This document shows positions 57,076 through 64,000 of a stretch of DNA of 64,000 nt, piece after piece. Location: positions 124,001-188,000 of the forward strand of contig JODP01000002.1 of NCBI GenBank assembly GCA_000719025.1, read 5' to 3'. The first letter of the stretch is position 1. The number at the start of each line of letters is the position of its first letter. The position numbers and the translations under genes are program-made. The notes under the pieces are model-generated. The model was not told the DNA's origin. It saw nothing but the letters and a program-made list of their open reading frames with translations, and did no database searches. The stretch comes from Kineosporia aurantiaca JCM 3230 (GTDB lineage: Bacteria; Actinomycetota; Actinomycetes; Actinomycetales; Kineosporiaceae).

Positions 57076-58104
57076 TCAGATGTGGATCAGCGGATCGATC
57101 GCCACGACGATGAACAGCACGGTCAGATAGGTGATCGACGCGTGGAACAGGCGCATCGGCTTGAGCTCTCGCTCACCGCGCTTGGCCCGCTCGTTCAGCT
57201 TGTGCGCCTCGGTCAGGAAGTACCCACCGGTGACGACGGCGCCGATCGTGTAGACCCAGCCGGTGTGCGCGGCCGGGATCAGCAGGAACGACCAGAGCAC
57301 CATGGCCCACGAATAGATGACGATCTGCCGGCCGACGACCTTCGGGTCGGCGACCACCGGGAGCATCGGGACGCCGGCGTTGGCGTAGTCGTCCTTGTAC
57401 TTCATCGACAGCGGCCAGTAGTGCGGCGGCGTCCAGAGGAACACGATGCCGAACAGGATGAACGGCGCCCAGCCCAGGCTGTTGGTGACGGCCGACCAGC
57501 CGATCAGCGTGGGCAGACATCCGGCCACGCCACCCCAGACGATGTTCTGCGGGGTACGGCGCTTGAGGATCATCGTGTAACCGACCACGTACAGCAGGAT
57601 CGCGGCCAGGGCCAGCACGGCCGAGAGCACGTTCACCGTGGTGGCCAGGGCCACCACCGCGAGCACGCCCAGGCCGAGGCCGAAGATCAGCGCCCCGCGG
57701 GGGCTGACCTCGCCGGTGACCAGCGGCCGGTGCCCGGTGCGCTTCATCTCCGCGTCGATGTCGCGGTCGATGTACATGTTCAGGGCGTTGGCGCTGCCCG
57801 CGGCCAGCGAACCGCCGACCAGGGTGGCCAGCACCAGCCAGAGCGAGGGCACCCCGCGCTCGGCCAGCATCATCGCCGGCACCGTGGTGACCAGCAGCAG
57901 CTCGATGATCCGGGGCTTGGTCAGCGCGATGTAGCTCATGATCGACCGGCGCAGCTTCACCCGGCGGCGGGCCTGCACCAGGAAGAGCTCGCTCTCCCCG
58001 GTCAGCTCGGGGAAGGCGGCCCGCACGGCGGGCACGGTCGGGACATGCCGGGGAGGCGCCACCAGCCCCGAGGGCGGCGCCTGGCGAGGTTCGACAGCAG
58101 TCAC
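57076..58104 (-). CDS. ctaB: Protoheme IX farnesyltransferase (heme O synthase)
   Basis: This 342-residue UbiA-family membrane enzyme adds a farnesyl chain to heme B for the aa3 oxidase. The first Asp-rich motif is NMYIDRDIDAEMKRTGHRPL (residues about 108-127) and the second is in KYKDDYANAG. About nine membrane segments are present. The N-terminal extension of about 50 residues is usual in actinobacteria. The start is GTG. It is divergent from the tkt operon, the standard actinobacterial arrangement. Confidence 0.95.
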   Translation of the reverse strand: MTAVEPRQAPPSGLVAPPRHVPTVPAVRAAFPELTGESELFLVQARRRVKLRRSIMSYIALTKPRIIELLLVTTVPAMMLAERGVPSLWLVLATLVGGSLAAGSANALNMYIDRDIDAEMKRTGHRPLVTGEVSPRGALIFGLGLGVLAVVALATTVNVLSAVLALAAILLYVVGYTMILKRRTPQNIVWGGVAGCLPTLIGWSAVTNSLGWAPFILFGIVFLWTPPHYWPLSMKYKDDYANAGVPMLPVVADPKVVGRQIVIYSWAMVLWSFLLIPAAHTGWVYTIGAVVTGGYFLTEAHKLNERAKRGERELKPMRLFHASITYLTVLFIVVAIDPLIHI

Positions 58105-58465
58105 AATTCCCTCGATGTTCAGGTTCGGTCGGGCGTCACTCTACGCGGGGGCTTTCGCCGCTCGGACGCGGCACCCCGTAACGCTCTAGCAAAGCTCGGC
58201 AGAACCCTTCGGTAACCGCAGCGGGTCGGGCCGCTGATCTGGCCCGATCCCACGATCATGGGTTCTCGCAGTTCAGAACCCCTGGACGCGTTCCGAAGTC
58301 GGATCCAGGCCCTCGTGACCGTGATCACTCGCTGTCAGATATGTCCGGACACCACAGATGTGACCCGGAAGGCAAGAGTTCACGGGCGCCTGGAACGGCT
58401 CGGCTCCCGGGCCGGGGATAGGCTCGATCTTGAGAAAACTCATGTAGGGAAGGATCCAGATCGTC
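58105..58465. other. Divergent promoter region between ctaB and tkt
   Basis: This 361-bp gap has no gene. It holds a hairpin of GGGTCGGGCC with GGCCCGATCCC near 58225-58251, a variant CCCACGATCATGGG, and GTGATCAC at 58321. The ribosome site GGGAAGGA precedes tkt by about 11 bases. No clear operator for a known regulator was found. Confidence 0.6.
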
Positions 58466-60574
58466 GTGACAGACACCGCGGCAACAAGCGCCACCGATAG
58501 GTTCGAATGGACCGACCTGGACAAGCGCGCGGTGGACACCGTGCGTCTGCTCGCCGCGGACGCGGTGCAGAAGGTCGGCAACGGTCACCCCGGTACGGCG
58601 ATGAGCCTCGCCCCGGCGGCGTACACGCTCTACCAGAAGGTCATGCGGCACGACCCGCAGGACCCGAACTGGGTCGGCCGTGACCGCTTCGTGCTTTCTG
58701 CCGGCCACTCCAGCATCACTCAGTACGTCCAGCTCTTCATGGCCGGCTACGGCCTGGAGCTCGAGGACCTGAAGGCGCTGCGCACCTGGGGTTCGCTGAC
58801 CCCCGGCCACCCGGAGTACGGCCACACGGCCGGCGTCGAGATCACCACCGGCCCGCTCGGCCAGGGTCTGGCCTCCGCCGTCGGCATGGCCATGGCGGCC
58901 CGCCGTGAGCGGGGCCTGTTCGACCCCGAGGCGGCCCCCGGCACCAGCCCGTTCGACCACTTCATCTACACCATCGCCTCCGACGGCGACCTCGAGGAGG
59001 GCATCACCTCCGAGGCCTCCTCGATCGCCGGTCACCAGGAGCTGGGCAACCTGGTCGTGATCTACGACCAGAACCACATCTCCATCGAGGACGACACCGA
59101 CATCGCCTTCACCGAGGACGTCGCCAAGCGGTACGAGGCGTACCACTGGCACGTGCAGAAGGTCGACTGGACCGTCACCGGCGAGTACGTCGAGGACGTG
59201 CAGGAGCTGTACAACGCGATCGAGGCGGCCAAGGCCGAGACCTCGAAGCCGTCGATCATCCTGCTGCGCACGATCATCGCCTGGCCGGCCCCGACCAAGC
59301 AGGGCACCGGCGGTTCGCACGGCTCCGCGCTCGGCCTGGACGAGATCAAGGCCACCAAGGAGCTGCTCGGCTTCCCCACCGACAAGGACTTCTACATCGA
59401 GCCCGAGGTCTTCGCGCACGTGCGCGGGGTAACCGAGCGCGGTACCGCCGAGAAGTCGGCCTGGACGGACAGCTTCAAGCAGTGGGAGGCCGCCAACCCC
59501 GAGCGCGCCGCCCTGCACGAGCGCCTTTCGGCCGGTCGGCTGCCCGACGGCTGGGAGAAGTCCCTGCCGTCGTTCGAGGCCGGCAAGGACGTCTCGACCC
59601 GGAAGGCCTCCGGCGCCGTCCTGGACGCCCTGGCCCCGGTGCTGCCGGAGCTGTGGGGCGGTTCGGCCGACCTGGCCGAGTCCAACAACACCACGATGAA
59701 GGGCGAGCCGTCCTTCATCCCGAGCGAGCGCCAGACGCGCAGCTGGTCGGGTAACCCCTACGGCCGCACGCTGCACTTCGGCATCCGCGAGCACGCGATG
59801 GGCGCGATCCTGTCGGGTATCCGCCTGCACGGGAACACCCGCCCCTACGGTGGCACGTTCCTGCAGTTCAGCGACTACATGCGCGGCTCGGTCCGGCTGG
59901 CGTCGCTGATGGACATCCCGGTCACCTACGTGTGGACGCACGACTCCATCGGTCTGGGTGAGGACGGCCCGACGCACCAGCCGGTCGAGCACCTGGCCGC
60001 CCTGCGGGCCATCCCGAACCTCTCGGTGGTGCGCCCGGCGGACGCGAACGAGACCGCCTGGGCCTGGCGCACCCTGCTGGAGCGCAACTCCGGCCCGGTC
60101 GGCCTGGTCCTGTCCCGCCAGAACCTGCCCACCTTCGACCGTGAGGCCCCGGGCTTCAACGGCCCCGAGGGCGTGGCCCGCGGCGGGTACATCCTGGCCG
60201 AGGCCGAGGGCGGCGCCCCGAAGGTGATCCTGATGGGCACCGGCTCGGAGGTCCAGCTCGCGGTCGAGGCGCGGGAGACCCTGCAGGCCGAGGGAATCCC
60301 GACCCGGGTCGTCTCGTTGCCCTGTTTCGAGTGGTTCGAGGAGCAGGACGCCAACTACAAGGCGACCGTGCTGCCGCACACCGTCAAGGCCCGGGTCTCG
60401 GTCGAGGCCGGGATCAAGCAGGGCTGGCGCGAGCTGGTCGGCGACAACGGCCGCAGCATCTCGCTCGAGCACTACGGCGCCTCCGCGGACTACAAGCGGA
60501 TCTACAAGGAGTTCGGCATCACCGCCGACGCGGTCGTCGAGGCCGCCAAGGAAAGCCTGCGCGGCACCGAGTGA
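58466..60574 (+). CDS. tkt: Transketolase
   Basis: The 702-residue enzyme transfers two-carbon units between pentose and hexose phosphates using thiamine diphosphate. The cofactor motif SDGDLEEG with YDQNHISIEDDT lies near residue 170, GNGHPGTAMSLAP near 30, and the second-domain segment GIREHAMGAIL near 435 holds the catalytic Glu. Length matches bacterial transketolases. It leads the tkt-tal-pgi-zwf operon. The GTG start is read from the GGGAAGGA site. Confidence 0.96.
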   Translation: MTDTAATSATDRFEWTDLDKRAVDTVRLLAADAVQKVGNGHPGTAMSLAPAAYTLYQKVMRHDPQDPNWVGRDRFVLSAGHSSITQYVQLFMAGYGLELEDLKALRTWGSLTPGHPEYGHTAGVEITTGPLGQGLASAVGMAMAARRERGLFDPEAAPGTSPFDHFIYTIASDGDLEEGITSEASSIAGHQELGNLVVIYDQNHISIEDDTDIAFTEDVAKRYEAYHWHVQKVDWTVTGEYVEDVQELYNAIEAAKAETSKPSIILLRTIIAWPAPTKQGTGGSHGSALGLDEIKATKELLGFPTDKDFYIEPEVFAHVRGVTERGTAEKSAWTDSFKQWEAANPERAALHERLSAGRLPDGWEKSLPSFEAGKDVSTRKASGAVLDALAPVLPELWGGSADLAESNNTTMKGEPSFIPSERQTRSWSGNPYGRTLHFGIREHAMGAILSGIRLHGNTRPYGGTFLQFSDYMRGSVRLASLMDIPVTYVWTHDSIGLGEDGPTHQPVEHLAALRAIPNLSVVRPADANETAWAWRTLLERNSGPVGLVLSRQNLPTFDREAPGFNGPEGVARGGYILAEAEGGAPKVILMGTGSEVQLAVEARETLQAEGIPTRVVSLPCFEWFEEQDANYKATVLPHTVKARVSVEAGIKQGWRELVGDNGRSISLEHYGASADYKRIYKEFGITADAVVEAAKESLRGTE

Positions 60575-60607
60575 TCCACCCGTAACACCCCCTGCACCAT
60601 CCCGGTT

Positions 60608-60680
60608 CGTCACCCGTGCCGACGCGGCCACGGGTGACGGGCCGGATTCTTGAGAATGCGCCGTGCGGACGCCGCACGGC
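60608..60680. terminator. Two hairpins between tkt and tal
   Basis: CGTCACCCGTG (60608-60618) pairs with CACGGGTGACG (60629-60639), an 11-bp stem with a 10-base loop. A second, GCCGTGCGG-ACG-CCGCACGGC (60660-60680), is 9 bp with a 3-base loop and ends 23 bp before the tal start. No T run follows either. They may be partial terminators, mRNA-processing stems or attenuators. Confidence 0.65.
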
Positions 60681-60703
60681 ACCCGCAAATGGAGGCACAT
60701 CTC

Positions 60704-61828
60704 GTGAGCAACGCAGTACAGGACCTCGCCGCCGCCGGTGTATCGGTCTGGCTGGACGACCTCTCCCGTGAGCTGCTGGAGAGCGGTGACCTGCAGAAGC
60801 TGATCAGCGAGCGGGGCGTCGTCGGGGTCACCACCAACCCGACCATCTTCGCCAACGCGCTGTCCAAGGGCGACCGTTACCAGGATCAGGTCGACGCCCT
60901 GGTGAAGAAGGGCGCCGACACCGATCTCGCGGTCTTCGAGATCACCACGGACGACGTGCGCGCCGCCTCCGACGTGTTCAAGCCGCTGTTCGAGTCCACC
61001 GGCGGGCAGGACGGCCGGGTCTCGATCGAGGTCGACCCGCGGCTGGCCCGTGACACCGAGGGCACGATCGACAGCGCCAAGAAGCTCTGGGCGACCGTCG
61101 ACCGCCCGAACGCCATGATCAAGATCCCGGCCAGCGTCGAGGGCCTGCCCGCGATCACCGCCGTGATCGCCGAGGGGATCAGCGTCAACGTCACGCTGAT
61201 CTTCTCGCTCGAGCGCTACCGCGCCGTGATCGACGCCTACCTGGCCGGCCTGGAGCAGGCCAAGGCCAAGGGCATCGACCTCTCGACGATCCGCTCGGTC
61301 GCCTCGTTCTTCGTGTCCCGGGTGGACACCGAGATCGACAAGCGGCTGACCGCGATCGGCACCGACGAGGCCAAGGCGCTCAAGAGCAAGGCCGGCGTGG
61401 CCAACGCGCAGCTGGCCTACCGGGCCTACGAGGAGTCCATCGCGACCGCCCGCTGGGCGGAGCTGGCCGCGGCCGGCGCCAACGTGCAGCGTCCGCTGTG
61501 GGCCTCGACCGGCGTGAAGGACCCGGCCCTGCCGGACACCCTCTACGTGGTCCAGCTGGTCGCCAAGAACACGGTCAACACCATGCCGGGTGCGACCCTG
61601 GAGGCCACGTTCGACCACGCCGAGGTCACCGGTGACTCGATCACCGGCTCCTACGCCGCCGCCGACGAGACGATGAACGCCCTGGCCGGCGTCGGCGTCG
61701 ACTACGACGACGTGGTCGCCGTGCTCGAGACCGAGGGCCTGGACAAGTTCGAGAAGAGCTGGGGCGAGCTGCTCGGCACCGTCACCGACGAGCTGGAGCG
61801 CGCCAAGGCCCGGGGCGCGGCCGAGTGA
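60704..61828 (+). CDS. tal: Transaldolase
   Basis: The 374-residue enzyme transfers a three-carbon ketol unit in the pentose-phosphate pathway. It belongs to the actinobacterial/cyanobacterial Tal group: GVTTNPTIFANAL near the start, the Schiff-base Lys in AMIKIPAS near residue 145, and SVASFFVSRVDTEID further on. GTG 60704 follows GGAGG by 8 bases. Its stop overlaps the pgi start (GTGA). Confidence 0.95.
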   Translation: MSNAVQDLAAAGVSVWLDDLSRELLESGDLQKLISERGVVGVTTNPTIFANALSKGDRYQDQVDALVKKGADTDLAVFEITTDDVRAASDVFKPLFESTGGQDGRVSIEVDPRLARDTEGTIDSAKKLWATVDRPNAMIKIPASVEGLPAITAVIAEGISVNVTLIFSLERYRAVIDAYLAGLEQAKAKGIDLSTIRSVASFFVSRVDTEIDKRLTAIGTDEAKALKSKAGVANAQLAYRAYEESIATARWAELAAAGANVQRPLWASTGVKDPALPDTLYVVQLVAKNTVNTMPGATLEATFDHAEVTGDSITGSYAAADETMNALAGVGVDYDDVVAVLETEGLDKFEKSWGELLGTVTDELERAKARGAAE

Positions 61829-63507
61829 GCGACATCAGCGACGCCGACGTCTGGCCCGCCGACGACGTGGCCGCCGACGTGGTCGTGACCCCGGCCGGCC
61901 CGGACGCCGTCAAGGCCGTCGAGAAGCACCTGCCGACGCTGGTCGCCGACAAGGTGGCCTCCCGGATCGCCGGTCTCGACCCCACCCTGTGGGGCGAGGC
62001 CGCGGTCTCCGAGGCCTCGATCCGGCTGGGCTGGGTCAACCTCGCCGACACCTCCCGCCCGCTGGTCGAGCCGGTCGAGACGCTGCGCGCCGAACTGCTG
62101 GCCGAGGGCGTGGACCGGGTCGTGCTGTGCGGCATGGGCGGTTCCTCGCTGGCCCCCGAGGTGATCACGAAGACCGCCGGGGTCGACCTGGTGGTGCTGG
62201 ACTCCACCGACCCGGGTCAGGTCTACGCCGCCCTGGTCGAGCTGGAGCGCACGGTCATCGTGGTCTCCAGCAAGTCCGGCGGCACGCTCGAGACCGACAG
62301 CCAGCGGCGGGTCTTCGAGGAGGCCTTCACCAAGGCCGGGATCGACGCCAACCGCCGCATCGTGGTCGTCACCGACCCGGGCTCGCCGCTGGAGAAGGCG
62401 TCCCAGGACGCCGGCTACCGGGCGATCTTCCAGGCCGACTCGACCGTCGGCGGCCGCTACTCGGCGCTGACCGCGTTCGGCCTGGTGCCCTCCGGTCTGG
62501 CCGGGGCCGACATCGGCGCCCTGCTGGACGAGGCCGCCGCGGTCAGCGACCAGCTGGCCGAGGACACCGAGGCCAACCCCGGCCTGGTGCTCGGCGCCGT
62601 GATCGGCGGCTCCCCCACCCCCGGCTCCAACGGGTTCCGCGACAAGGTGGTCTTCGCCGACTACGGTTCCGGGATCAGCGGTTTCGGGGACTGGGTCGAG
62701 CAGCTGATCGCCGAGTCCACCGGTAAGGAGGGCACCGGCCTGCTGCCGGTCGTCGCCTCCCCCACCGCCGCCGACGTCACCGCCCCGGGCGAGGACACGG
62801 TCGTGGTCCGGCTCGCGCCGGTCGGGTCGGACGCCACCACGGCGCCCTCCGACTCCGCCGCCGCGGCCGCGGTCACGGTGAACGGCCCCCTGGGCGCGCA
62901 GATGCTGCTCTGGGAGTACGCCACCGCGGTGGCCGGCCGGCTGATCGGGATCAACCCGTTCGACCAGCCGGACGTGGAGAGCGCCAAGGCGGCCGCCCGC
63001 GGCCTGCTGGACGCCCGCCCCGAGCCGGAGGCGGCCGCGATCGTCGACGACGGCATCGAGATCCGGGCCACCCCGGGCCTGCTGGACGGCGCCGACGGCC
63101 TCGAGACCGCGATCGACGCGCTGCTGGAGGCGCTGCCCGGCCGGGGCTACCTGGCCGTGATGGCGTACCTCAACCGGCTCAGCGAGAGCGAGCTGGCGCA
63201 GGTGCGCGACCCGCTGGCCAAGCGCACCGGGCGACCGGTCACGTTCGGCTGGGGCCCGCGGTTCCTGCACTCCACCGGGCAGTTCCACAAGGGTGGGGCC
63301 CCGGTCGGGGTCTACCTCCAGATCACCGCCGACCACGACAGTGACCTGGAGATCCCGGAGCGGCCGTTCAGCTTCGGTCAGCTGATCGCGGCCCAGGCCG
63401 CGGGCGACGCGACCGTGCTGGCCCAGCACGACCGGCCGGTTCTGCGTCTGCACCTGACCGACCGGGAGACCGGTCTGGCCCGGCTGATCGCGGCGCTGTC
63501 CCGCTAG
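61825..63507 (+). CDS. pgi: Glucose-6-phosphate isomerase
   Basis: This 560-residue enzyme interconverts glucose 6-phosphate and fructose 6-phosphate. It is the divergent actinobacterial type with a SIS-domain pattern: VLCGMGGSSLAPEV, VVSSKSGGTLET and GRYSALTAFGL. The C-terminal LHSTGQFHKGG contains the conserved His and Lys expected at the active site. The GTG start overlaps the tal stop by four bases, so the two are coupled. Sugar cycling between this enzyme, Tal and G6PDH explains the grouping. Confidence 0.93.
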   Translation: MSDISDADVWPADDVAADVVVTPAGPDAVKAVEKHLPTLVADKVASRIAGLDPTLWGEAAVSEASIRLGWVNLADTSRPLVEPVETLRAELLAEGVDRVVLCGMGGSSLAPEVITKTAGVDLVVLDSTDPGQVYAALVELERTVIVVSSKSGGTLETDSQRRVFEEAFTKAGIDANRRIVVVTDPGSPLEKASQDAGYRAIFQADSTVGGRYSALTAFGLVPSGLAGADIGALLDEAAAVSDQLAEDTEANPGLVLGAVIGGSPTPGSNGFRDKVVFADYGSGISGFGDWVEQLIAESTGKEGTGLLPVVASPTAADVTAPGEDTVVVRLAPVGSDATTAPSDSAAAAAVTVNGPLGAQMLLWEYATAVAGRLIGINPFDQPDVESAKAAARGLLDARPEPEAAAIVDDGIEIRATPGLLDGADGLETAIDALLEALPGRGYLAVMAYLNRLSESELAQVRDPLAKRTGRPVTFGWGPRFLHSTGQFHKGGAPVGVYLQITADHDSDLEIPERPFSFGQLIAAQAAGDATVLAQHDRPVLRLHLTDRETGLARLIAALSR

Positions 63508-63518
63508 GAAGCACCCGA

Positions 63519-63565
63519 CGAAGGGTGGGTCGGCCGGTCCCTGGGACCAGCCGGCCCACCCTTCG
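63519..63565 (+). terminator. Long hairpin between pgi and zwf
   Basis: CGAAGGGTGGG near 63519 pairs with CCCACCCTTCG ending at 63565, and the inner bases GCCGGTCCC and GGGACCAGCCGGC extend the stem. It is a strong intrinsic-type stem, though without a T run, so zwf probably also has its own promoter. Confidence 0.75.
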
Positions 63566-63681
63566 CGTGCAGGTGACGGGAATGCCGCGGCGCCCGCCGG
63601 ACTTGCTTGATCTTGCGTGTGCACGCCGTTGAGGTAACGACGTCCACCATTTCGCCCATGGAAGCTTCGAAAGGAACAACG

Positions 63682-64000
63682 GTGAGCCCGACCCGGGTGA
63701 GTCGCAGCGAGAATCCGCTGCGCGACGACCGTGACCGCAGGCTCCCCCGGATCGCCGGCCCCAGCGGCCTGGTGATGTTCGGGGTGACCGGCGACCTGGC
63801 CCGCAAGAAGCTGATGCCGGCCATCTACGACCTGGCCAACCGCGGCCTGCTGCCGCCGGGCTTCTCCCTGGTCGGCTACGGCCGCCGGGAGTGGACCGAC
63901 GCCGACTTCGCCGAGCAGGTGCGCTCCTCGGTGAGCCGCTACTCGCGCACGCCGTTCCGCACCGAGGTGTGGGAGCAGCTGGCCGAGGGCCTGCGGTTCG
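63682..64000 (+). CDS. zwf: Glucose-6-phosphate 1-dehydrogenase (partial, cut by window end)
   Basis: The GTG at 63682 follows AAAGGA by 6 bases. The first 106 codons are present: an N-terminal extension ENPLRDDRDRRLPRIAGP, then the NADP-binding motif VMFGVTGDLARKKLMPAIYD, then FSLVGYGRREW. This matches G6PDH, which oxidises glucose 6-phosphate and makes NADPH. The gene continues past 64000. Its place after tkt-tal-pgi is the usual actinobacterial order, with opcA and pgl expected next. Confidence 0.95.
   Translation, partial: MSPTRVSRSENPLRDDRDRRLPRIAGPSGLVMFGVTGDLARKKLMPAIYDLANRGLLPPGFSLVGYGRREWTDADFAEQVRSSVSRYSRTPFRTEVWEQLAEGLRF

Noticed and set aside
58325..61618. A 1097-codon minus-strand frame across tkt and tal
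   Set aside because: The plus strand encodes clear transketolase and transaldolase; the long frame is an effect of high GC at third positions.
1..64000. tRNA, rRNA or classical riboswitch genes
   Set aside because: No cloverleaf with T-loop GGTTCGA-type sequence, no rRNA core sequence and no recognised riboswitch consensus was seen when reading both strands; a covariance-model search was not possible here.

Overview
This 64 kb window is high-GC, gene-dense DNA from an actinobacterium. The evidence is an Lsr2 nucleoid protein (49633-49953), F420/deazaflavin-type enzymes (1541-2002, 56112-57020), frequent GTG starts, many ATGA-coupled genes, a single-chain acyl-CoA carboxylase, and the actinobacterial cluster ctaB / tkt-tal-pgi-zwf at the right end. 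A member of or near the Kineosporiaceae is a guess; the sequence alone does not fix the genus. No rRNA, tRNA, CRISPR array, prophage or complete insertion sequence was seen.

Layout. 0-17.7 kb: TetR/SDR and HxlR/oxidoreductase regulator-enzyme pairs, an amino-acid pair (proline racemase family plus ornithine cyclodeaminase family, the latter carrying a large octapeptide repeat), a 1828-residue biotin-dependent carboxylase, adenosine deaminase, SDRs, and the first copy of an unrecognised paralogous protein. 17.7-22.4 kb: a four-gene sugar ABC importer in the order of the galactofuranose system YtfQ-YtfR-YtfT-YjfF. 22.6-29.4 kb: leucine/valine dehydrogenase with an Lrp regulator, a LysR gene, an rraA remnant, an oxidoreductase/AraC divergent pair and a GAPDH gene preceded by a 33-bp iteron array. 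29.6-38.5 kb: GlxA-type regulator, the second unrecognised paralog, GNAT, SDR, aldo-keto reductase with a divergent MocR regulator, and a sugar-acid dehydratase with a divergent zinc dehydrogenase. 39.1-42.1 kb: a compact operon for a TasA-like secreted protein, a SipW-type signal peptidase and a LamG-domain surface protein, with a leader able to fold in alternative ways. 42.1-46.1 kb: a second ABC importer. 46.3-53.2 kb: epoxide hydrolase, small acidic protein, oxidoreductases, Lsr2, a TusA-like protein, a flavin monooxygenase, HxlR and DoxX. 53.3-53.7 kb: a repeat-rich gene-free stretch. 53.7-64 kb: a membrane GGDEF-EAL protein, an LLM oxidoreductase, heme O synthase and the pentose-phosphate operon, cut by the window end inside zwf.

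How it fits together. Much of the window is accessory catabolism and local regulation: small enzymes paired with divergent regulators, and clear palindromic operators between them. Central carbon metabolism appears as gap and the tkt-tal-pgi-zwf set. The less ordinary features are an intergenic repeat family with exact 22-bp spacing at three loci (21.3, 47.9 and 53.4-53.7 kb), the octapeptide insert in the cyclodeaminase, the SipW/TasA/LamG operon with its switch-like leader, the duplicated unknown gene with a conserved upstream region, and two gene remnants (rraA and a siderophore-interacting protein) that lack an intact reading frame.
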